A stretch of 11,989 nucleotides of DNA, taken from NCBI GenBank assembly GCA_946885845.1, contig CAMPHJ010000057.1, positions 1 through 11,989 on the forward strand, written 5' to 3'. Below are positions 1-7,461 of this stretch, in pieces (the first letter of the stretch is position 1; every line of letters begins with the position of its first letter). The translations under genes were made by a program, and so were the position numbers. The DNA comes from an uncultured Sphingobium sp. Its GTDB lineage: Bacteria; Pseudomonadota; Alphaproteobacteria; Sphingomonadales; Sphingomonadaceae. Below the pieces are notes generated by a model that saw only the letters and a program-made list of their open reading frames with translations, was not told where the DNA came from and searched no databases.

Positions 1-1933
1 CCTCCATCAACGCCGCGCCCGCGCCCATCGTCATCGCGCCGATCACCTGGCTGCGTGCCGATTTTGGATTGAGGATGCGCCCGGCGGCAAAGGCTCCGCC
101 CATGCGGCGGATGCGCACTTCCGCCGTATCGACATCCACCCCCACTTCGCAGAAATGCGCGCCGAACGTCGCTTGGGCATAGCGTTCGGTCAGGTCGCCA
201 AATTCGATTTTGTCTTCCGCCCACAACCCGTCAGGCCCGGCGGTCGCGCCCAGGCCTTGCGACTGATTGCCCAGGCGTAGCAGACCATCTTCGAAAATCA
301 CCTGTTCGGCGGGAAAGCCGGCCCGTTCGGCCAGCTTCTTCCGCAGGGCGACGCAGGCGGCATAGACGCCGGCGGTCGAACTGTTGCCGCCGAACTGGCC
401 GCCCGAACCGGACGATACCGGAAAACGGCTGTCCCCCAGCCGGACCGTCACCGCTTCCAGCGGCACGCCCATCATTTCCGCGGCGGTCTGGCCGATGATG
501 GTATAGCTGCCCGTGCCGATGTCGGTCATGTCGGTTTCGACCGTCACCCGCCCCTGCCCGTCCACGCCCACGCGCGCGCCCGATGGGGCGACCAGGTTGT
601 TGCGGAACGCTGCCGCCATGCCCATGCCGACCAGCCATCGTCCGTCGCGTTGCTGGCCCGGTCGGGCATGGCGTTTGTCCCACCCGAACCGCGCCGCGCC
701 CTGGCGCAGGCATTCGACGAATTTGCGGCTGGAAAAGGGTCGCTCTGGCCCCGTTTCCGGGTCATATTGCACATCGTTACGGATCCGTAACTCTACCGGA
801 TCAATATCGCAGCAATTGGCCAATTCATCCATGGCAATTTCCAACGCCAACATCCCAACCGCCTCCCCCGGCGCACGCATCGCATTGCCTTCCGGCAGAT
901 CCAATGTCGCCAAACGATGCGCCGTCCGGCGATGATCGCCCCGATAAAGCAGCCGCGTCTGCTGCGCCGCTGTCTCAGGGCCTCCGCCCGGCAGGTCGCC
1001 GGACCAGACCTCATGCGCGATGGCATCGATCACCCCATCCTTGTCAGCGCCAATGCGTATGCGCTGGATCGTGGCGGGCCGATGCGTGGTATTGTTGGGG
1101 ATTTGCGGCCGCGCGATGGCAACCTTCACCGGCCTGCCCACGGCCCGCGCGCCCAGCGCCGCCAGCAGCGCATCGGCACGCAGGAACAATTTTCCACCAA
1201 ACCCCCCGCCGATATAAGGGGAAACAATGCGGATGCGGTCCTTGGGAATCTTCAACGTCTTGGCCATGTCCCCAACCGCCCAAGCAATCATCTGGTTGCT
1301 GGTCCACAATGTCAGCCGATCGCCATTCCAGGCCGCCGTGGTGGCGTGCGGTTCCATCATGGCATGGCTTTGATCGGGCGTGGTGTAGCTCTGGTCGATC
1401 TGCACCGCCGCGCGCACAAAGGCGGCGTCGAAATCGCCCGCGCTCGTGTCGGCAGGGCCGCCAAAACCGTCCTCCGGCTTTGACGCGCTGCCTCGCGCGG
1501 CGGCTAAGTCGAACTTTCCATTTTCGGCGTTGTAATCGATCCTGAGAAGGCGGGCGGCGTCACGGGCGTTTTCCAACGTGTCGGCGATCACCAGCGCCAC
1601 CGCCTGGTCATAATGTTCGACCGCAGGCCCACCCAATAAATGAGCGGTGTTTCGGTTTCCCTTGCCCAGTGGACCAGCATTTTGATGGGTGACAATGCCC
1701 AGCACGCCCGGCGCGACCTCCGCTGCGGTCAAGTCCATGGCGGCGATCCGCCCCTTCGCAATGGCGGAACCCACGATCCAGCCGTAGGCGGCGTTGGGCG
1801 CGACATCATGGCGTTCATAGGCATAGGGCGCGGTGCCCGTAACCTTCGCGGCGCCTTCAATGCGGTCATGGGCGACACCCACCACCCGGCCGCGATCGAT
1901 GGGGTTAGCGGTAGCAGGCGTATCGAACTTCAT
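1..1933 (-). CDS. paoC: PaoC-type aldehyde oxidoreductase, molybdenum cofactor-binding subunit (3' end cut by window)
   Basis: Large subunit of the xanthine dehydrogenase/aldehyde oxidase family. It binds the molybdopterin cofactor and oxidises aldehydes to acids, probably in the periplasm as part of PaoABC. Reading the minus strand from the ATG at 1933 gives 644 residues without a stop to the window edge. The start [13 protein letters not shown] and many later segments closely resemble E. coli PaoC as I recall it (about 732 residues), so roughly 90 C-terminal residues are missing, including the expected catalytic glutamate. Visible cofactor motifs: GGGFGGK (242-248), [11 protein letters not shown] (349-359), TDIGTGSYT (470-478), [10 protein letters not shown] (508-517). 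Arg444 in AFRNNL probably matches the active-site arginine described for E. coli PaoC. The start overlaps the paoB stop by four bases (ATGA) and has GGAGG nearby. No frameshift was seen. The family is near certain, the PaoC assignment strong, and the substrate range unknown. Confidence 0.95.
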   Translation of the reverse strand, partial: MKFDTPATANPIDRGRVVGVAHDRIEGAAKVTGTAPYAYERHDVAPNAAYGWIVGSAIAKGRIAAMDLTAAEVAPGVLGIVTHQNAGPLGKGNRNTAHLLGGPAVEHYDQAVALVIADTLENARDAARLLRIDYNAENGKFDLAAARGSASKPEDGFGGPADTSAGDFDAAFVRAAVQIDQSYTTPDQSHAMMEPHATTAAWNGDRLTLWTSNQMIAWAVGDMAKTLKIPKDRIRIVSPYIGGGFGGKLFLRADALLAALGARAVGRPVKVAIARPQIPNNTTHRPATIQRIRIGADKDGVIDAIAHEVWSGDLPGGGPETAAQQTRLLYRGDHRRTAHRLATLDLPEGNAMRAPGEAVGMLALEIAMDELANCCDIDPVELRIRNDVQYDPETGPERPFSSRKFVECLRQGAARFGWDKRHARPGQQRDGRWLVGMGMAAAFRNNLVAPSGARVGVDGQGRVTVETDMTDIGTGSYTIIGQTAAEMMGVPLEAVTVRLGDSRFPVSSGSGGQFGGNSSTAGVYAACVALRKKLAERAGFPAEQVIFEDGLLRLGNQSQGLGATAGPDGLWAEDKIEFGDLTERYAQATFGAHFCEVGVDVDTAEVRIRRMGGAFAAGRILNPKSARSQVIGAMTMGAGAALME

Positions 1934-2886
1934 ATCCGCGCCTCCTTCTGACGAAAAATGGACGCAAGCGTTCGGACGGTCAGCTTTTGTTTAAACGCGT
2001 TCTGATCCGTCGGACGCGCGTTAGCCAGAGCGGCATCGGCCACAGCCTTTGGCCCTGAAGTCACTGCGGCATCGGCCGCATCCACGCGCCATGGCTTGGG
2101 AGCGATCCCCCCAAAGGCGAAACGCGCGCTCCCGTCCTTCCCGAATATCGCCGCCACCGCCACCAGTGCGAAGGCATATGAGGCGCGATCGCGCACCTTG
2201 CGATAAATATGGGTGCCCGCGATGGGTGGGGGCAGGGTCACCGCAGTAACAAGCTCTCCCGGTGCCAGTCCATGTTCGACATGCGGGGTGTCGCCCGGCA
2301 AACGGTGAAAGTCGGCGATGGGAATGGATCTACGCGCGCCGTCACCCGTCACCGTCTCTACATTTGCGTCCAGCAAGCGCATCGCCACCGCCATGTCGGA
2401 CGGGTGCTGCGCAATGCAGGCGTCGCTCGTGCCGACAATCGCCAGGCCCCGGCTGACGCCCTTCATCGCCGCGCAACCACTGCCAGGCTTCCTTTTGTTA
2501 CAGGGCATGCGTGTATCGTAAAAATACGGGCAGCGCGTGCGCTGAAGCAGGTTTCCCGCAGTCGTGGCCTTGTTACGCAATTGCCCCGATGCTCCGGCGA
2601 GCAGCGCGCGGCTGAGCACCGCATAGTCGCGCCGCACAACATCATTGGCAGCCAGATCGGTATTGCGGACCAGCGCGCCGATACGCAGCCCGCCTTCCTT
2701 CGTCGTCTCCACCTTATCGAGGCCGATATGATTGACATCGATCAGATGGGTAGGTGTTTCGATTTGCAGTTTCATCAGGTCCAGCAGATTGGTCCCGCCT
2801 GCAATGAAGCGAGCGCCCTGGACGCTGGCGGCGGTTCGGGCCGCTTCCTCGACGCTGGTCGCACGATTGTAGGTGAAGGGTTTCAT
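1930..2886 (-). CDS. paoB: PaoB-type aldehyde oxidoreductase, FAD-binding subunit
   Basis: Medium subunit, 318 residues, the same length as E. coli PaoB as I recall it. It passes electrons from the molybdenum subunit and [2Fe-2S] centres to FAD. The FAD-binding region of the CO dehydrogenase/xanthine dehydrogenase family is seen in [14 protein letters not shown] (27-40) and in [20 protein letters not shown] (98-117). A following loop carries Cys119, Cys129, Cys138 and Cys157. Members of the E. coli PaoB type use an insertion here to hold an extra [4Fe-4S] cluster, so the same is inferred. Later segments [14 protein letters not shown] and [10 protein letters not shown] fit the family's C-terminal domain. 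The ATG overlaps the paoA stop by four bases and lies behind a GGGGGAGG ribosome site. The stop overlaps the paoC start. No export signal is visible, so export with PaoA is expected. Confidence 0.96.
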   Translation of the reverse strand: MKPFTYNRATSVEEAARTAASVQGARFIAGGTNLLDLMKLQIETPTHLIDVNHIGLDKVETTKEGGLRIGALVRNTDLAANDVVRRDYAVLSRALLAGASGQLRNKATTAGNLLQRTRCPYFYDTRMPCNKRKPGSGCAAMKGVSRGLAIVGTSDACIAQHPSDMAVAMRLLDANVETVTGDGARRSIPIADFHRLPGDTPHVEHGLAPGELVTAVTLPPPIAGTHIYRKVRDRASYAFALVAVAAIFGKDGSARFAFGGIAPKPWRVDAADAAVTSGPKAVADAALANARPTDQNAFKQKLTVRTLASIFRQKEARI

Positions 2887-3521
2887 GCCTCATCCTCCCC
2901 CGCGACTTCGCGAATGGCCGCGATGATGTTCGGATAGGCCGCACAACGGCAGATATTGCCGCTCATCCGCTCACGCAGTTCAGCATCGGAAAACGCGACC
3001 TGACGCAAATCATGCGTTGCGTGACTGGGAACCCCCGCCGCAATTTCCTCCAGCATTGCAACGGCTGAACAGATCTGCCCTGGGGTGCAATAGCCGCATT
3101 GATAGCCGTCATGGGTGATAAAGGCGCGCTGCATCGGATGCAGCCGTTCCGGCGTGCCCAACCCTTCGATCGTGGTCACATTCTCGCCTTCATGCATCAC
3201 CGCCAGCGTCAGGCAGCTGTTGATTCGCCGCCCCTCGACAATCACTGTACAGGCGCCGCATTGGCCATGGTCACATCCCTTCTTGGTGCCAGTCAGGTGC
3301 AGATGTTCACGCAGCGCATCCAGCAGGGTGGTGCGCGGGTCCAGTTGAAGATGCACTTCCCGACCGTTCACGGTGAATTCGACGGCGTTCATGCCCTCTC
3401 CCTTCTTCAATTGCGGCCCCTCTTCACGCTTGCCCTGCGCCTGAGCTATCGCCGGAACGATGACCGCCGTCGCGCCAGTGGCCTGCAGCAACCCACGACG
3501 ACTCAAATGGTCGGATGACAT
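2883..3521 (-). CDS. paoA: PaoA-type aldehyde oxidoreductase, [2Fe-2S] subunit with Tat signal
   Basis: Small iron-sulfur subunit, 212 residues from the chosen start, first gene of paoABC. The N-terminus has a twin-arginine signal, SRRGLLQ (7-13), then a hydrophobic stretch ending AIAQA (24-28), a plausible cleavage site. A plant-type ferredoxin domain follows with Cys83, Cys88, Cys91 and Cys103 (CDHGQCGAC). A helical second [2Fe-2S] domain has QCGYC (Cys142, Cys145) and CRC (Cys191, Cys193). The reading frame is open upstream to a GTG/ATG-rich region adding 28 residues. I chose the ATG at 3521 because AGGAGG lies 8 bases before it and the Tat motif then sits at the right distance from the N-terminus. 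The stop overlaps paoB (ATGA). The fit to E. coli PaoA (about 229 residues) is strong. It presumably directs the folded complex to the periplasm. Confidence 0.95.
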   Translation of the reverse strand: MSSDHLSRRGLLQATGATAVIVPAIAQAQGKREEGPQLKKGEGMNAVEFTVNGREVHLQLDPRTTLLDALREHLHLTGTKKGCDHGQCGACTVIVEGRRINSCLTLAVMHEGENVTTIEGLGTPERLHPMQRAFITHDGYQCGYCTPGQICSAVAMLEEIAAGVPSHATHDLRQVAFSDAELRERMSGNICRCAAYPNIIAAIREVAGEDEA

Positions 3522-3529
3522 GTCCGCTT

Positions 3530-3535
3530 CCTCCT
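3530..3535 (-). promoter_or_regulatory. Shine-Dalgarno of paoA
   Basis: A perfect AGGAGG on the minus strand, 8 bases before the ATG at 3521. It decides this start over the longer in-frame extension to 3605, which has no comparable site and would bury the Tat motif 28 residues further in. Confidence 0.8.
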
Positions 3536-3564
3536 GCGCGCCTGAAACCACTACGCAGCATGAT

Positions 3565-3578
3565 CGGGGATGATCCCG
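3565..3578. repeat. Small palindrome upstream of paoA
   Basis: GGGAT-G-ATCCC is a perfect 5-base inverted repeat (3567-3571 and 3573-3577). It is preceded by a TGATC that recurs ten bases later (3561-3565 and 3571-3575). It lies 44-57 bases upstream of the paoA ATG and just downstream of a possible -10 (3588-3593), a position where a repressor could bind. E. coli paoABC lies next to a LysR-type regulator gene; no regulator gene is visible here. Chance is a real alternative for a repeat this short. Confidence 0.25.
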
Positions 3579-3665
3579 CATGCCCAAATAATACCGTCCA
3601 TCCATGGCACCACGCTATGCGGATGCGTGCCGGCCAAGGCTTTATGTCCCCTCGCCATTTAAAGA

Positions 3666-3684
3666 GTTGGCGCCTTGAGCCAAC
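3666..3684. repeat. Inverted repeat GTTGGC-N7-GCCAAC
   Basis: A perfect 6-base inverted repeat with a 7-base spacer, between paoA and the tRNA, 145 bases upstream of paoA. On the minus strand it is followed by TTTAAAT (3657-3663), so it could overlap a promoter for pao or be an operator. There is no T-run, so a terminator is less likely. Function unknown. Confidence 0.3.
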
Positions 3685-3836
3685 ACCTTACCAAAGTCGC
3701 GCTAGAAGGAAGTGCCAATCCCGACATGGGCCCGAAAAATTTCTAGCCCAGCCCAATTCTCCCCTTGCCCGTTCGAGGAACCGCTGCTAGTTGCCCGCCT
3801 CACCCGCCGAGAGGGACACATCCTCCGGCCGCCAGA

Positions 3837-3911
3837 GCGGGCGTAGCTCAGGGGTAGAGCACAACCTTGCCAAGGTTGGGGTCGAGGGTTCGAATCCCTT
3901 CGCCCGCTCCA
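3837..3911 (+). tRNA. tRNA-Gly (anticodon GCC)
   Basis: Full cloverleaf, 75 bases with encoded CCA. The acceptor stem GCGGGCG (3837-3843) pairs with CGCCCGC (3901-3907), followed by discriminator T and CCA. The D arm is GCTC...GAGC. The anticodon stem CAACC/GGTTG encloses TTGCCAA with GCC at 3869-3871, reading GGC and GGU glycine codons. The T arm GAGGG-TTCGAAT-CCCTT carries the standard loop with one G-T pair. All invariant positions look intact, so it should be functional. No second copy of its 3' end was found in the window. Confidence 0.97.
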
Positions 3912-3973
3912 GTTTTCTTCATTAAATCGATGAGATAAGCGCCCTTGGGGCGAAGCGTATTCGTCTCCTCATT

Positions 3974-3998
3974 CTGTGTCGCTACCATGTCGACACAG
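3974..3998. repeat. Perfect 8-base inverted repeat CTGTGTCG-N9-CGACACAG
   Basis: Arms at 3974-3981 and 3991-3998 with a 9-base centre, 63 bases beyond the tRNA end. No T-run follows on either strand, so a simple intrinsic terminator is unlikely. A binding site for a dimeric protein, a recombinase half-site pair, or a transcribed hairpin are all possible. I cannot choose between them. Confidence 0.5.
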
Positions 3999-4023
3999 GG
4001 GTAACTCCATGTTGCGGCCTGGT

Positions 4024-4226
4024 TCAAGCGTCCTCAGCACATGGCATCTCGTGAAAAGGGCACCGAGGGATATTGGAGCATCCCAAAAACTGGCCTCGCG
4101 CACTCTTCCGCTCAACCTTGTAGCCCCACATCATTCGATAGGGCAAAGAGCATTGGCCGCTGAGAACAAGGGATCTTGCCGGTTATAAGCCTTGCTTAGG
4201 CGCTTCCGCCTCCGCTTGAACTCTCA
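4024..4226 (-). pseudogene. Decayed remnant of a zinc-ribbon (topoisomerase C4-type) coding sequence
   Basis: On the minus strand one frame (4185 down to the stop at 4024) reads YRMMWGYKVERKSARGQF followed directly by LGCSNIPRCPFHE. This resembles the C-terminal half of topoisomerase-type C4 zinc ribbons, which typically read G-x-F-x-G-C-S-x-Y-P-x-C (family knowledge). The next frame (4223 to 4131) ends in SAANALCPIE before a stop and could supply the N-terminal CP-x-C half. A single frameshift near 4135-4145 would join them. Neither frame has a convincing start or ribosome site, and both are closed upstream by stops. Such ribbons are found in topoisomerase I tails and in some restriction-like proteins of mobile DNA. 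The similarity covers only about 14 residues with confidence, so chance cannot be excluded. Confidence 0.35.
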
Positions 4227-4324
4227 AGGATGTTCCGGATCATCCATCGCCCAAACCTCATCTGGACTAAACGCTGTTGCGCCTACATGCTACATATTGG
4301 CGGTAGTGGTAGTGGGAGAGAGGC

Positions 4325-4771
4325 ATGTACAAGCATATCCTGATTGCAACTGACGGATCCGAACTGGGGCAGCGGGGGATGGAGCATGGGCTTTCGCTTG
4401 CGCGGGATTTGAACGCGCGCGCCACCATTCTGACCGTAACCGAACCTTTCCCCATCTATTCCGGCGCCAATTTCGGGTTTGCGCCCAGCGGGACAACGAT
4501 CTCCGACTTTGGAGCTGGTCAGCAAGAAACCGCGAAGGCCGTACTGGCCGCCGCAAGCCAAGCCGCTCATGACGCTGGCATCCAGGCGGAAACTGTGCAC
4601 GTGGCCGAGGCACAGCCTGCGGAGGCTATTGTAGAAACAGCCAATTCACGCGGGTGCGACCTGATCGTAATGGGATCGCACGGGCGTCGCGGGATCGGTC
4701 GTATTGTTATTGGCAGCAAGACCTGGGAAGTCGTGGCGCACGGCCATGTCCCGGTATTGGTGGTCCGATAA
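4325..4771 (+). CDS. Universal stress protein, UspA family
   Basis: Single-domain cytoplasmic Usp protein, 148 residues, the usual length. The opening MYKHILIATDGSELG is the first beta strand with its nucleotide-contacting Asp10. The ATP-binding signature G-x2-G-x9-G-S is complete: Gly117, Gly120, Gly130 and Ser131 in GSHGRRGIGRIVIGS. It is therefore predicted to be an ATP-binding Usp. After the signature it reads KTWEVVAHGHVPVLVVR where many members have VTERVL. The start is preceded by GGGAGAGAGG two bases upstream, close but usable. Family members generally help survive starvation, oxidative or respiratory stress, and the exact role here is unknown. It converges on mrpG with only 10 bases between the two stops. 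It stands alone on its strand with no co-directional partner. Confidence 0.95.
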   Translation: MYKHILIATDGSELGQRGMEHGLSLARDLNARATILTVTEPFPIYSGANFGFAPSGTTISDFGAGQQETAKAVLAAASQAAHDAGIQAETVHVAEAQPAEAIVETANSRGCDLIVMGSHGRRGIGRIVIGSKTWEVVAHGHVPVLVVR

Positions 4772-4781
4772 AGCCTATCGC

Positions 4782-5186
4782 TCAGTCCTGCACCCGGTCA
4801 TCATAGGGCGGAGCGCCGAAGGTGGCCCAGTCCGCGCCCGCATGCGGAGGTTGCGGCTTTGGATCGTCGCGCACGTCCGCCCTGCCACCCGCCACATGAC
4901 AGCCGTGGATATAGGCCTTGGCAATCATGTTGGCCGCTATCGGTGCCGTGATGAACAGGAACAAGGTGATCAGAAGTTCGTGGGCGGACCATGAAAGTTC
5001 GTGGGTTGGGAAGTAAATCATAGAAGCAATCAAACAACTGCCGACGCCTAGCGTTGTGGCCTTGGTCGGGCCGTGCAACCGGGTCATCAGTGAAGGCAGG
5101 CGCGCCAGGCCCCAGCTGCCGATGAGCGCGAAAGCGCCGCCCAATATGATTAGAAAGGCGATGATGAGTTCAAGAATTACAGCCAT
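4782..5186 (-). CDS. mrpG: Mrp/Pha cation:proton antiporter subunit G
   Basis: Small membrane subunit of the Mrp antiporter, 134 residues, last gene of the operon. The first 90 residues hold three hydrophobic stretches (about 4-24, 44-60, 68-90). Between the first two lies RLHGPTKATTLG (36-47), the family hallmark. Residues from about 95 form a polar tail with several Asp and Pro residues. The start at 5186 lies 9 bases after the mrpF stop. It is the only junction in the operon without a 4-base overlap, and its ribosome site (GGGTGGGG) is less standard. The subunit is needed for assembly and activity of the complex in studied systems. Its stop faces the stress protein stop. Confidence 0.95.
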   Translation of the reverse strand: MAVILELIIAFLIILGGAFALIGSWGLARLPSLMTRLHGPTKATTLGVGSCLIASMIYFPTHELSWSAHELLITLFLFITAPIAANMIAKAYIHGCHVAGGRADVRDDPKPQPPHAGADWATFGAPPYDDRVQD

Positions 5187-5195
5187 TGCCCCACC

Positions 5196-5465
5196 CTATT
5201 CCACAATGTCGCCACGCAGCAGGAACTTGGCATAGGCGACCGTTCCTACAAAGCCGACCATTGCCAGCAGCAGCGCTGCTTCGAAATAGACGGTGGTTTC
5301 TTCCATGATGCCGAACAGGATGATGAGGGCGATGGCGTTGATTACCATCGTGTCCAGCGCAAGGATGCGATCGGACGCGGTCGGCCCGCGCAACAGCCGA
5401 TAGAGGTTCAGCAGCACGGCAAGAGCGATGCAGGCGAAGGCGATCGTCAGCGCCAGGTCGATCAT
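5196..5465 (-). CDS. mrpF: Mrp/Pha cation:proton antiporter subunit F
   Basis: Small hydrophobic subunit, 89 residues, with three predicted membrane helices (about 3-25, 36-53, 60-82). The loop after the first helix, LRGPTASDRILALDTM (25-40), is the conserved MrpF/PhaF signature with Asp32 and Asp38. MrpF is part of the Mrp multisubunit monovalent cation/H+ antiporter in the cytoplasmic membrane. In other bacteria it has been linked to cholate efflux as well as antiport. The start overlaps the mrpE stop by four bases (ATGA), with GGAG upstream. Confidence 0.96.
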   Translation of the reverse strand: MIDLALTIAFACIALAVLLNLYRLLRGPTASDRILALDTMVINAIALIILFGIMEETTVYFEAALLLAMVGFVGTVAYAKFLLRGDIVE

Positions 5466-5950
5466 CGGAAAATCTCCAGCAAGCGCCGTTCATAGCGGGA
5501 CTTGATCCGTGCGACCTCGGCCCCGGCATCGCCAGTGTCGAGCGCGTGGACGAGAAGGTGGCGACCATCGGTCGATATGTCGGTGGATACCGTGCCGGGC
5601 GTCAGGCTGATCGTGCCAGCCAGCACGGTGATCGCTTCAGCCGATTGCAGGTCGAGCGGGATGGTCAACCAGCAGGGCCGCAGGTCGCGGTTGCGGCGGA
5701 AGAGAATGAGCCGGGCCACCTGGAAATTGGCGACAATGATGTCGCCGATGACCAGCAGCAGATAGGCGATCAGCGGCCAGCCATAGCGCACCGACGGGCG
5801 CTCTGGCCAGAAAGGCGCGGTAAATAGCGGCACCAGCGTGCCAAATATGACGCCCAGCAGAAAGCCGCCGACGCTCAGTTCATTGAGCACCAGCATCCAC
5901 ATGACGATCAGCAGCCACGTCAGTCCGGGATGGGGAAACAGGCGCTTCAT
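5462..5950 (-). CDS. mrpE: Mrp/Pha cation:proton antiporter subunit E
   Basis: Membrane subunit of 162 residues. Hydrophobic stretches occupy about 10-48 and 57-82. They are followed by a soluble C-terminal domain with the family motifs ISLTPGTVSTDIS (114-126) and HLLVHALD (131-138). MrpE contributes to assembly and full activity of the antiporter. The start at 5950 overlaps the mrpD stop by four bases and has GGAGGAG upstream. The stop overlaps mrpF. Length and motifs are ordinary for the alphaproteobacterial PhaE form. Confidence 0.96.
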   Translation of the reverse strand: MKRLFPHPGLTWLLIVMWMLVLNELSVGGFLLGVIFGTLVPLFTAPFWPERPSVRYGWPLIAYLLLVIGDIIVANFQVARLILFRRNRDLRPCWLTIPLDLQSAEAITVLAGTISLTPGTVSTDISTDGRHLLVHALDTGDAGAEVARIKSRYERRLLEIFR

Positions 5951-7461
5951 CGACCCGCTCCTCCCGCATCGGGGCCGAGAACGGAGGCGATATAGCCCTG
6001 CGCATCAAGGACCTGGGCGCTGGTCGCCTGCATATAGGCGGTGATGGGACCAGCAGCGGCGGTCAGCGCGGCCAGCAGGACAGCCAAGAAGACGGCAGGG
6101 ACCGCTTCGCCCGCACGGGCCAGTGGACGGTCGCTGATGGTCGGCGGGGCCGAGGCGTCTTTCCAGAACAGGTCGCTGCCAGCACGCGACAGGCCGATCA
6201 ATCCGATCAGGCTGGTCCCCAGGACCATTGCCCAGATCACGCCCATATAGGGTGAGGAGGCAGCCGCTTGCAGGATCAACAGCTTGCCGATGAAGCCGGA
6301 AAGTGGGGGTAGCCCCACCAGCGCGACGGCGGCGGCCAGGAACTGGAAGCCCAGCCAGCCCCGCCCCTGATAGCGGGGCGTGGGCACGATGCCTTCATGC
6401 TCCCCCCCGCGCCAGCGGATGATCAGGTCCACGGTCAGGAACAGCAAGGCCGCCGACAGGGTTGTATGCGGAAGATAATAGAGCGCCGCAGCCAGCGCAG
6501 GCCCGTCGAACAGGGCAATCGCGGTCAGCAATGTTGCGGTCGAACCGATAAGGCCGAACGCAGCCATGTCGCCCAAACCGCGCGCGGCGAGCAGGCCGAT
6601 AAATCCAAGCAGCATCGTGCCGAGCGCGGCAGGCAGCAGGAACGCCCCTGCCCCCGCATCGCCCAGGATCAGGGGCATGGTGCGAATGATCGCGTATGCG
6701 CCCACCTTGGTCATGATAGCAAACAGCGCGGCGACGGCTGGCGCGGTCGCCGAGTAAGTGCGCGGCAGCCACAGGTGAACCGGCACCAGCGCCGCCTTGA
6801 GCGCGAAGACCAGGGTCAGCAGCAAGCCGCCGGCGCGCAACAGTCCACGGTCGCCCGCGGGGAGCGCGGCGGCGCGTACCGCCATGTCGGCCATGTTGAG
6901 CGTCCCGGTAACACCGTAAAGCAGGCCAAGCGCGATCAGGAACAGGATCGACCCGATCAGGTTGACGACCACATATTGGACCCCGGCGCTAAGCCTTCGC
7001 GCGCCCTGCCCGTGCAGCATCAGGCCGTAGGACGCGATCAGCAGCACTTCGAAGAAGACGAAGAGGTTGAAAAGGTCGCCGGTCAGGAAGGCGCCATTGA
7101 TCCCCAGCAATTGAAACTGGAATAGGGGATGGAAATGCCAGCCTTTGCGATCGACCCCGGTCAGCGTGGCATGAACCGCGACGGCAAGCCCCAGCAAAGC
7201 CGTCAGCAGCAGCATCAGCGCCGAAAGCCGGTCCAGCACCAGCACGATGCCAAATGGCGCAGGCCAGTCCCCCAATGCGTAGGCGATGGCTTCACCCGAT
7301 GCCGCCCGCGACATCAACATGATCGCGACCCCGATCAGCCCCATGACGGATGCAATGGACACGATCGCGCCAGCCCAGCGATAGCGCAGCCAGAATAGCA
7401 GGCTGGCGGTGGCGGCAAAGGCAGGCAGCAGCAATGGGGCTGCGATCAGCGCATCCATCAT
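5947..7461 (-). CDS. mrpD: Mrp/Pha cation:proton antiporter subunit D
   Basis: Large polytopic subunit, 504 residues, related to complex I NuoM/NuoN and thought to form one ion-translocating path. Key charged residues of this family are present: Glu138 in FVFFEVL, Lys222 in FALKAALVPVHLWLP, and Lys252 in IMTKVGAYAIIR. The normal proton-pumping framework therefore appears intact. LPPLSGFIGKLLILQ in the later part is another family landmark. The gene starts with two consecutive ATGs. The first (7461) overlaps the mrpC stop by four bases, has GGAGG upstream, and is preferred. The stop overlaps mrpE. Confidence 0.97.
   Translation of the reverse strand: MMDALIAAPLLLPAFAATASLLFWLRYRWAGAIVSIASVMGLIGVAIMLMSRAASGEAIAYALGDWPAPFGIVLVLDRLSALMLLLTALLGLAVAVHATLTGVDRKGWHFHPLFQFQLLGINGAFLTGDLFNLFVFFEVLLIASYGLMLHGQGARRLSAGVQYVVVNLIGSILFLIALGLLYGVTGTLNMADMAVRAAALPAGDRGLLRAGGLLLTLVFALKAALVPVHLWLPRTYSATAPAVAALFAIMTKVGAYAIIRTMPLILGDAGAGAFLLPAALGTMLLGFIGLLAARGLGDMAAFGLIGSTATLLTAIALFDGPALAAALYYLPHTTLSAALLFLTVDLIIRWRGGEHEGIVPTPRYQGRGWLGFQFLAAAVALVGLPPLSGFIGKLLILQAAASSPYMGVIWAMVLGTSLIGLIGLSRAGSDLFWKDASAPPTISDRPLARAGEAVPAVFLAVLLAALTAAAGPITAYMQATSAQVLDAQGYIASVLGPDAGGAGR

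Larger units (their letters stand above)
3522..3836. other. Intergenic region between paoA and tRNA-Gly
   Basis: About 315 bases without a supported gene. It should contain the pao promoter (minus strand) and the tRNA promoter (plus strand), but I could not find a -35/-10 pair that I trust for either. Seen directly are two short inverted repeats, annotated separately at 3565-3578 and 3666-3684. A minus-strand TATTAT (3588-3593) is a possible -10 for paoA, but the bases 17 upstream are not a good -35. Open frames here are short and resemble no family. Confidence 0.6.
3912..4324. other. Intergenic stretch after tRNA-Gly, lower GC, no intact gene
   Basis: About 413 bases between the tRNA and the stress protein gene, visibly less GC-rich than the surroundings. 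It contains a short hairpin CGCCC-TTG-GGGCG (3940-3952) without a T-run, the 8-base inverted repeat at 3974-3998, and a possible zinc-ribbon gene remnant on the minus strand (4024-4226). A plus-strand frame at 3976-4188 (70 codons, GTG start) resembles nothing I know and has no good ribosome site. The promoter of the stress protein gene should lie near the right end, but no clear box was found. Confidence 0.6.

Noticed and set aside
583..1545. 320-codon open frame on the plus strand
   Set aside because: Lies antisense to the intact paoC frame, is rich in Pro, Arg and His, and resembles no family; typical of GC-rich shadow frames.
3522..3605. 28-residue N-terminal extension of PaoA
   Set aside because: No ribosome site, and it would displace the Tat motif; the ATG at 3521 has AGGAGG at ideal spacing.
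3940..3952. Hairpin CGCCC-TTG-GGGCG as tRNA terminator
   Set aside because: Only a 5-base stem with a 3-base loop and no T-run; mentioned but not called as a terminator.
3976..4188. 70-codon plus-strand frame after tRNA-Gly
   Set aside because: GTG start inside the inverted repeat, no ribosome site and no family resemblance; the opposite strand gives a better explanation.
6397..7125. 242-codon open frame on the plus strand
   Set aside because: Antisense to mrpD with the same Gln/Arg-rich shadow composition.
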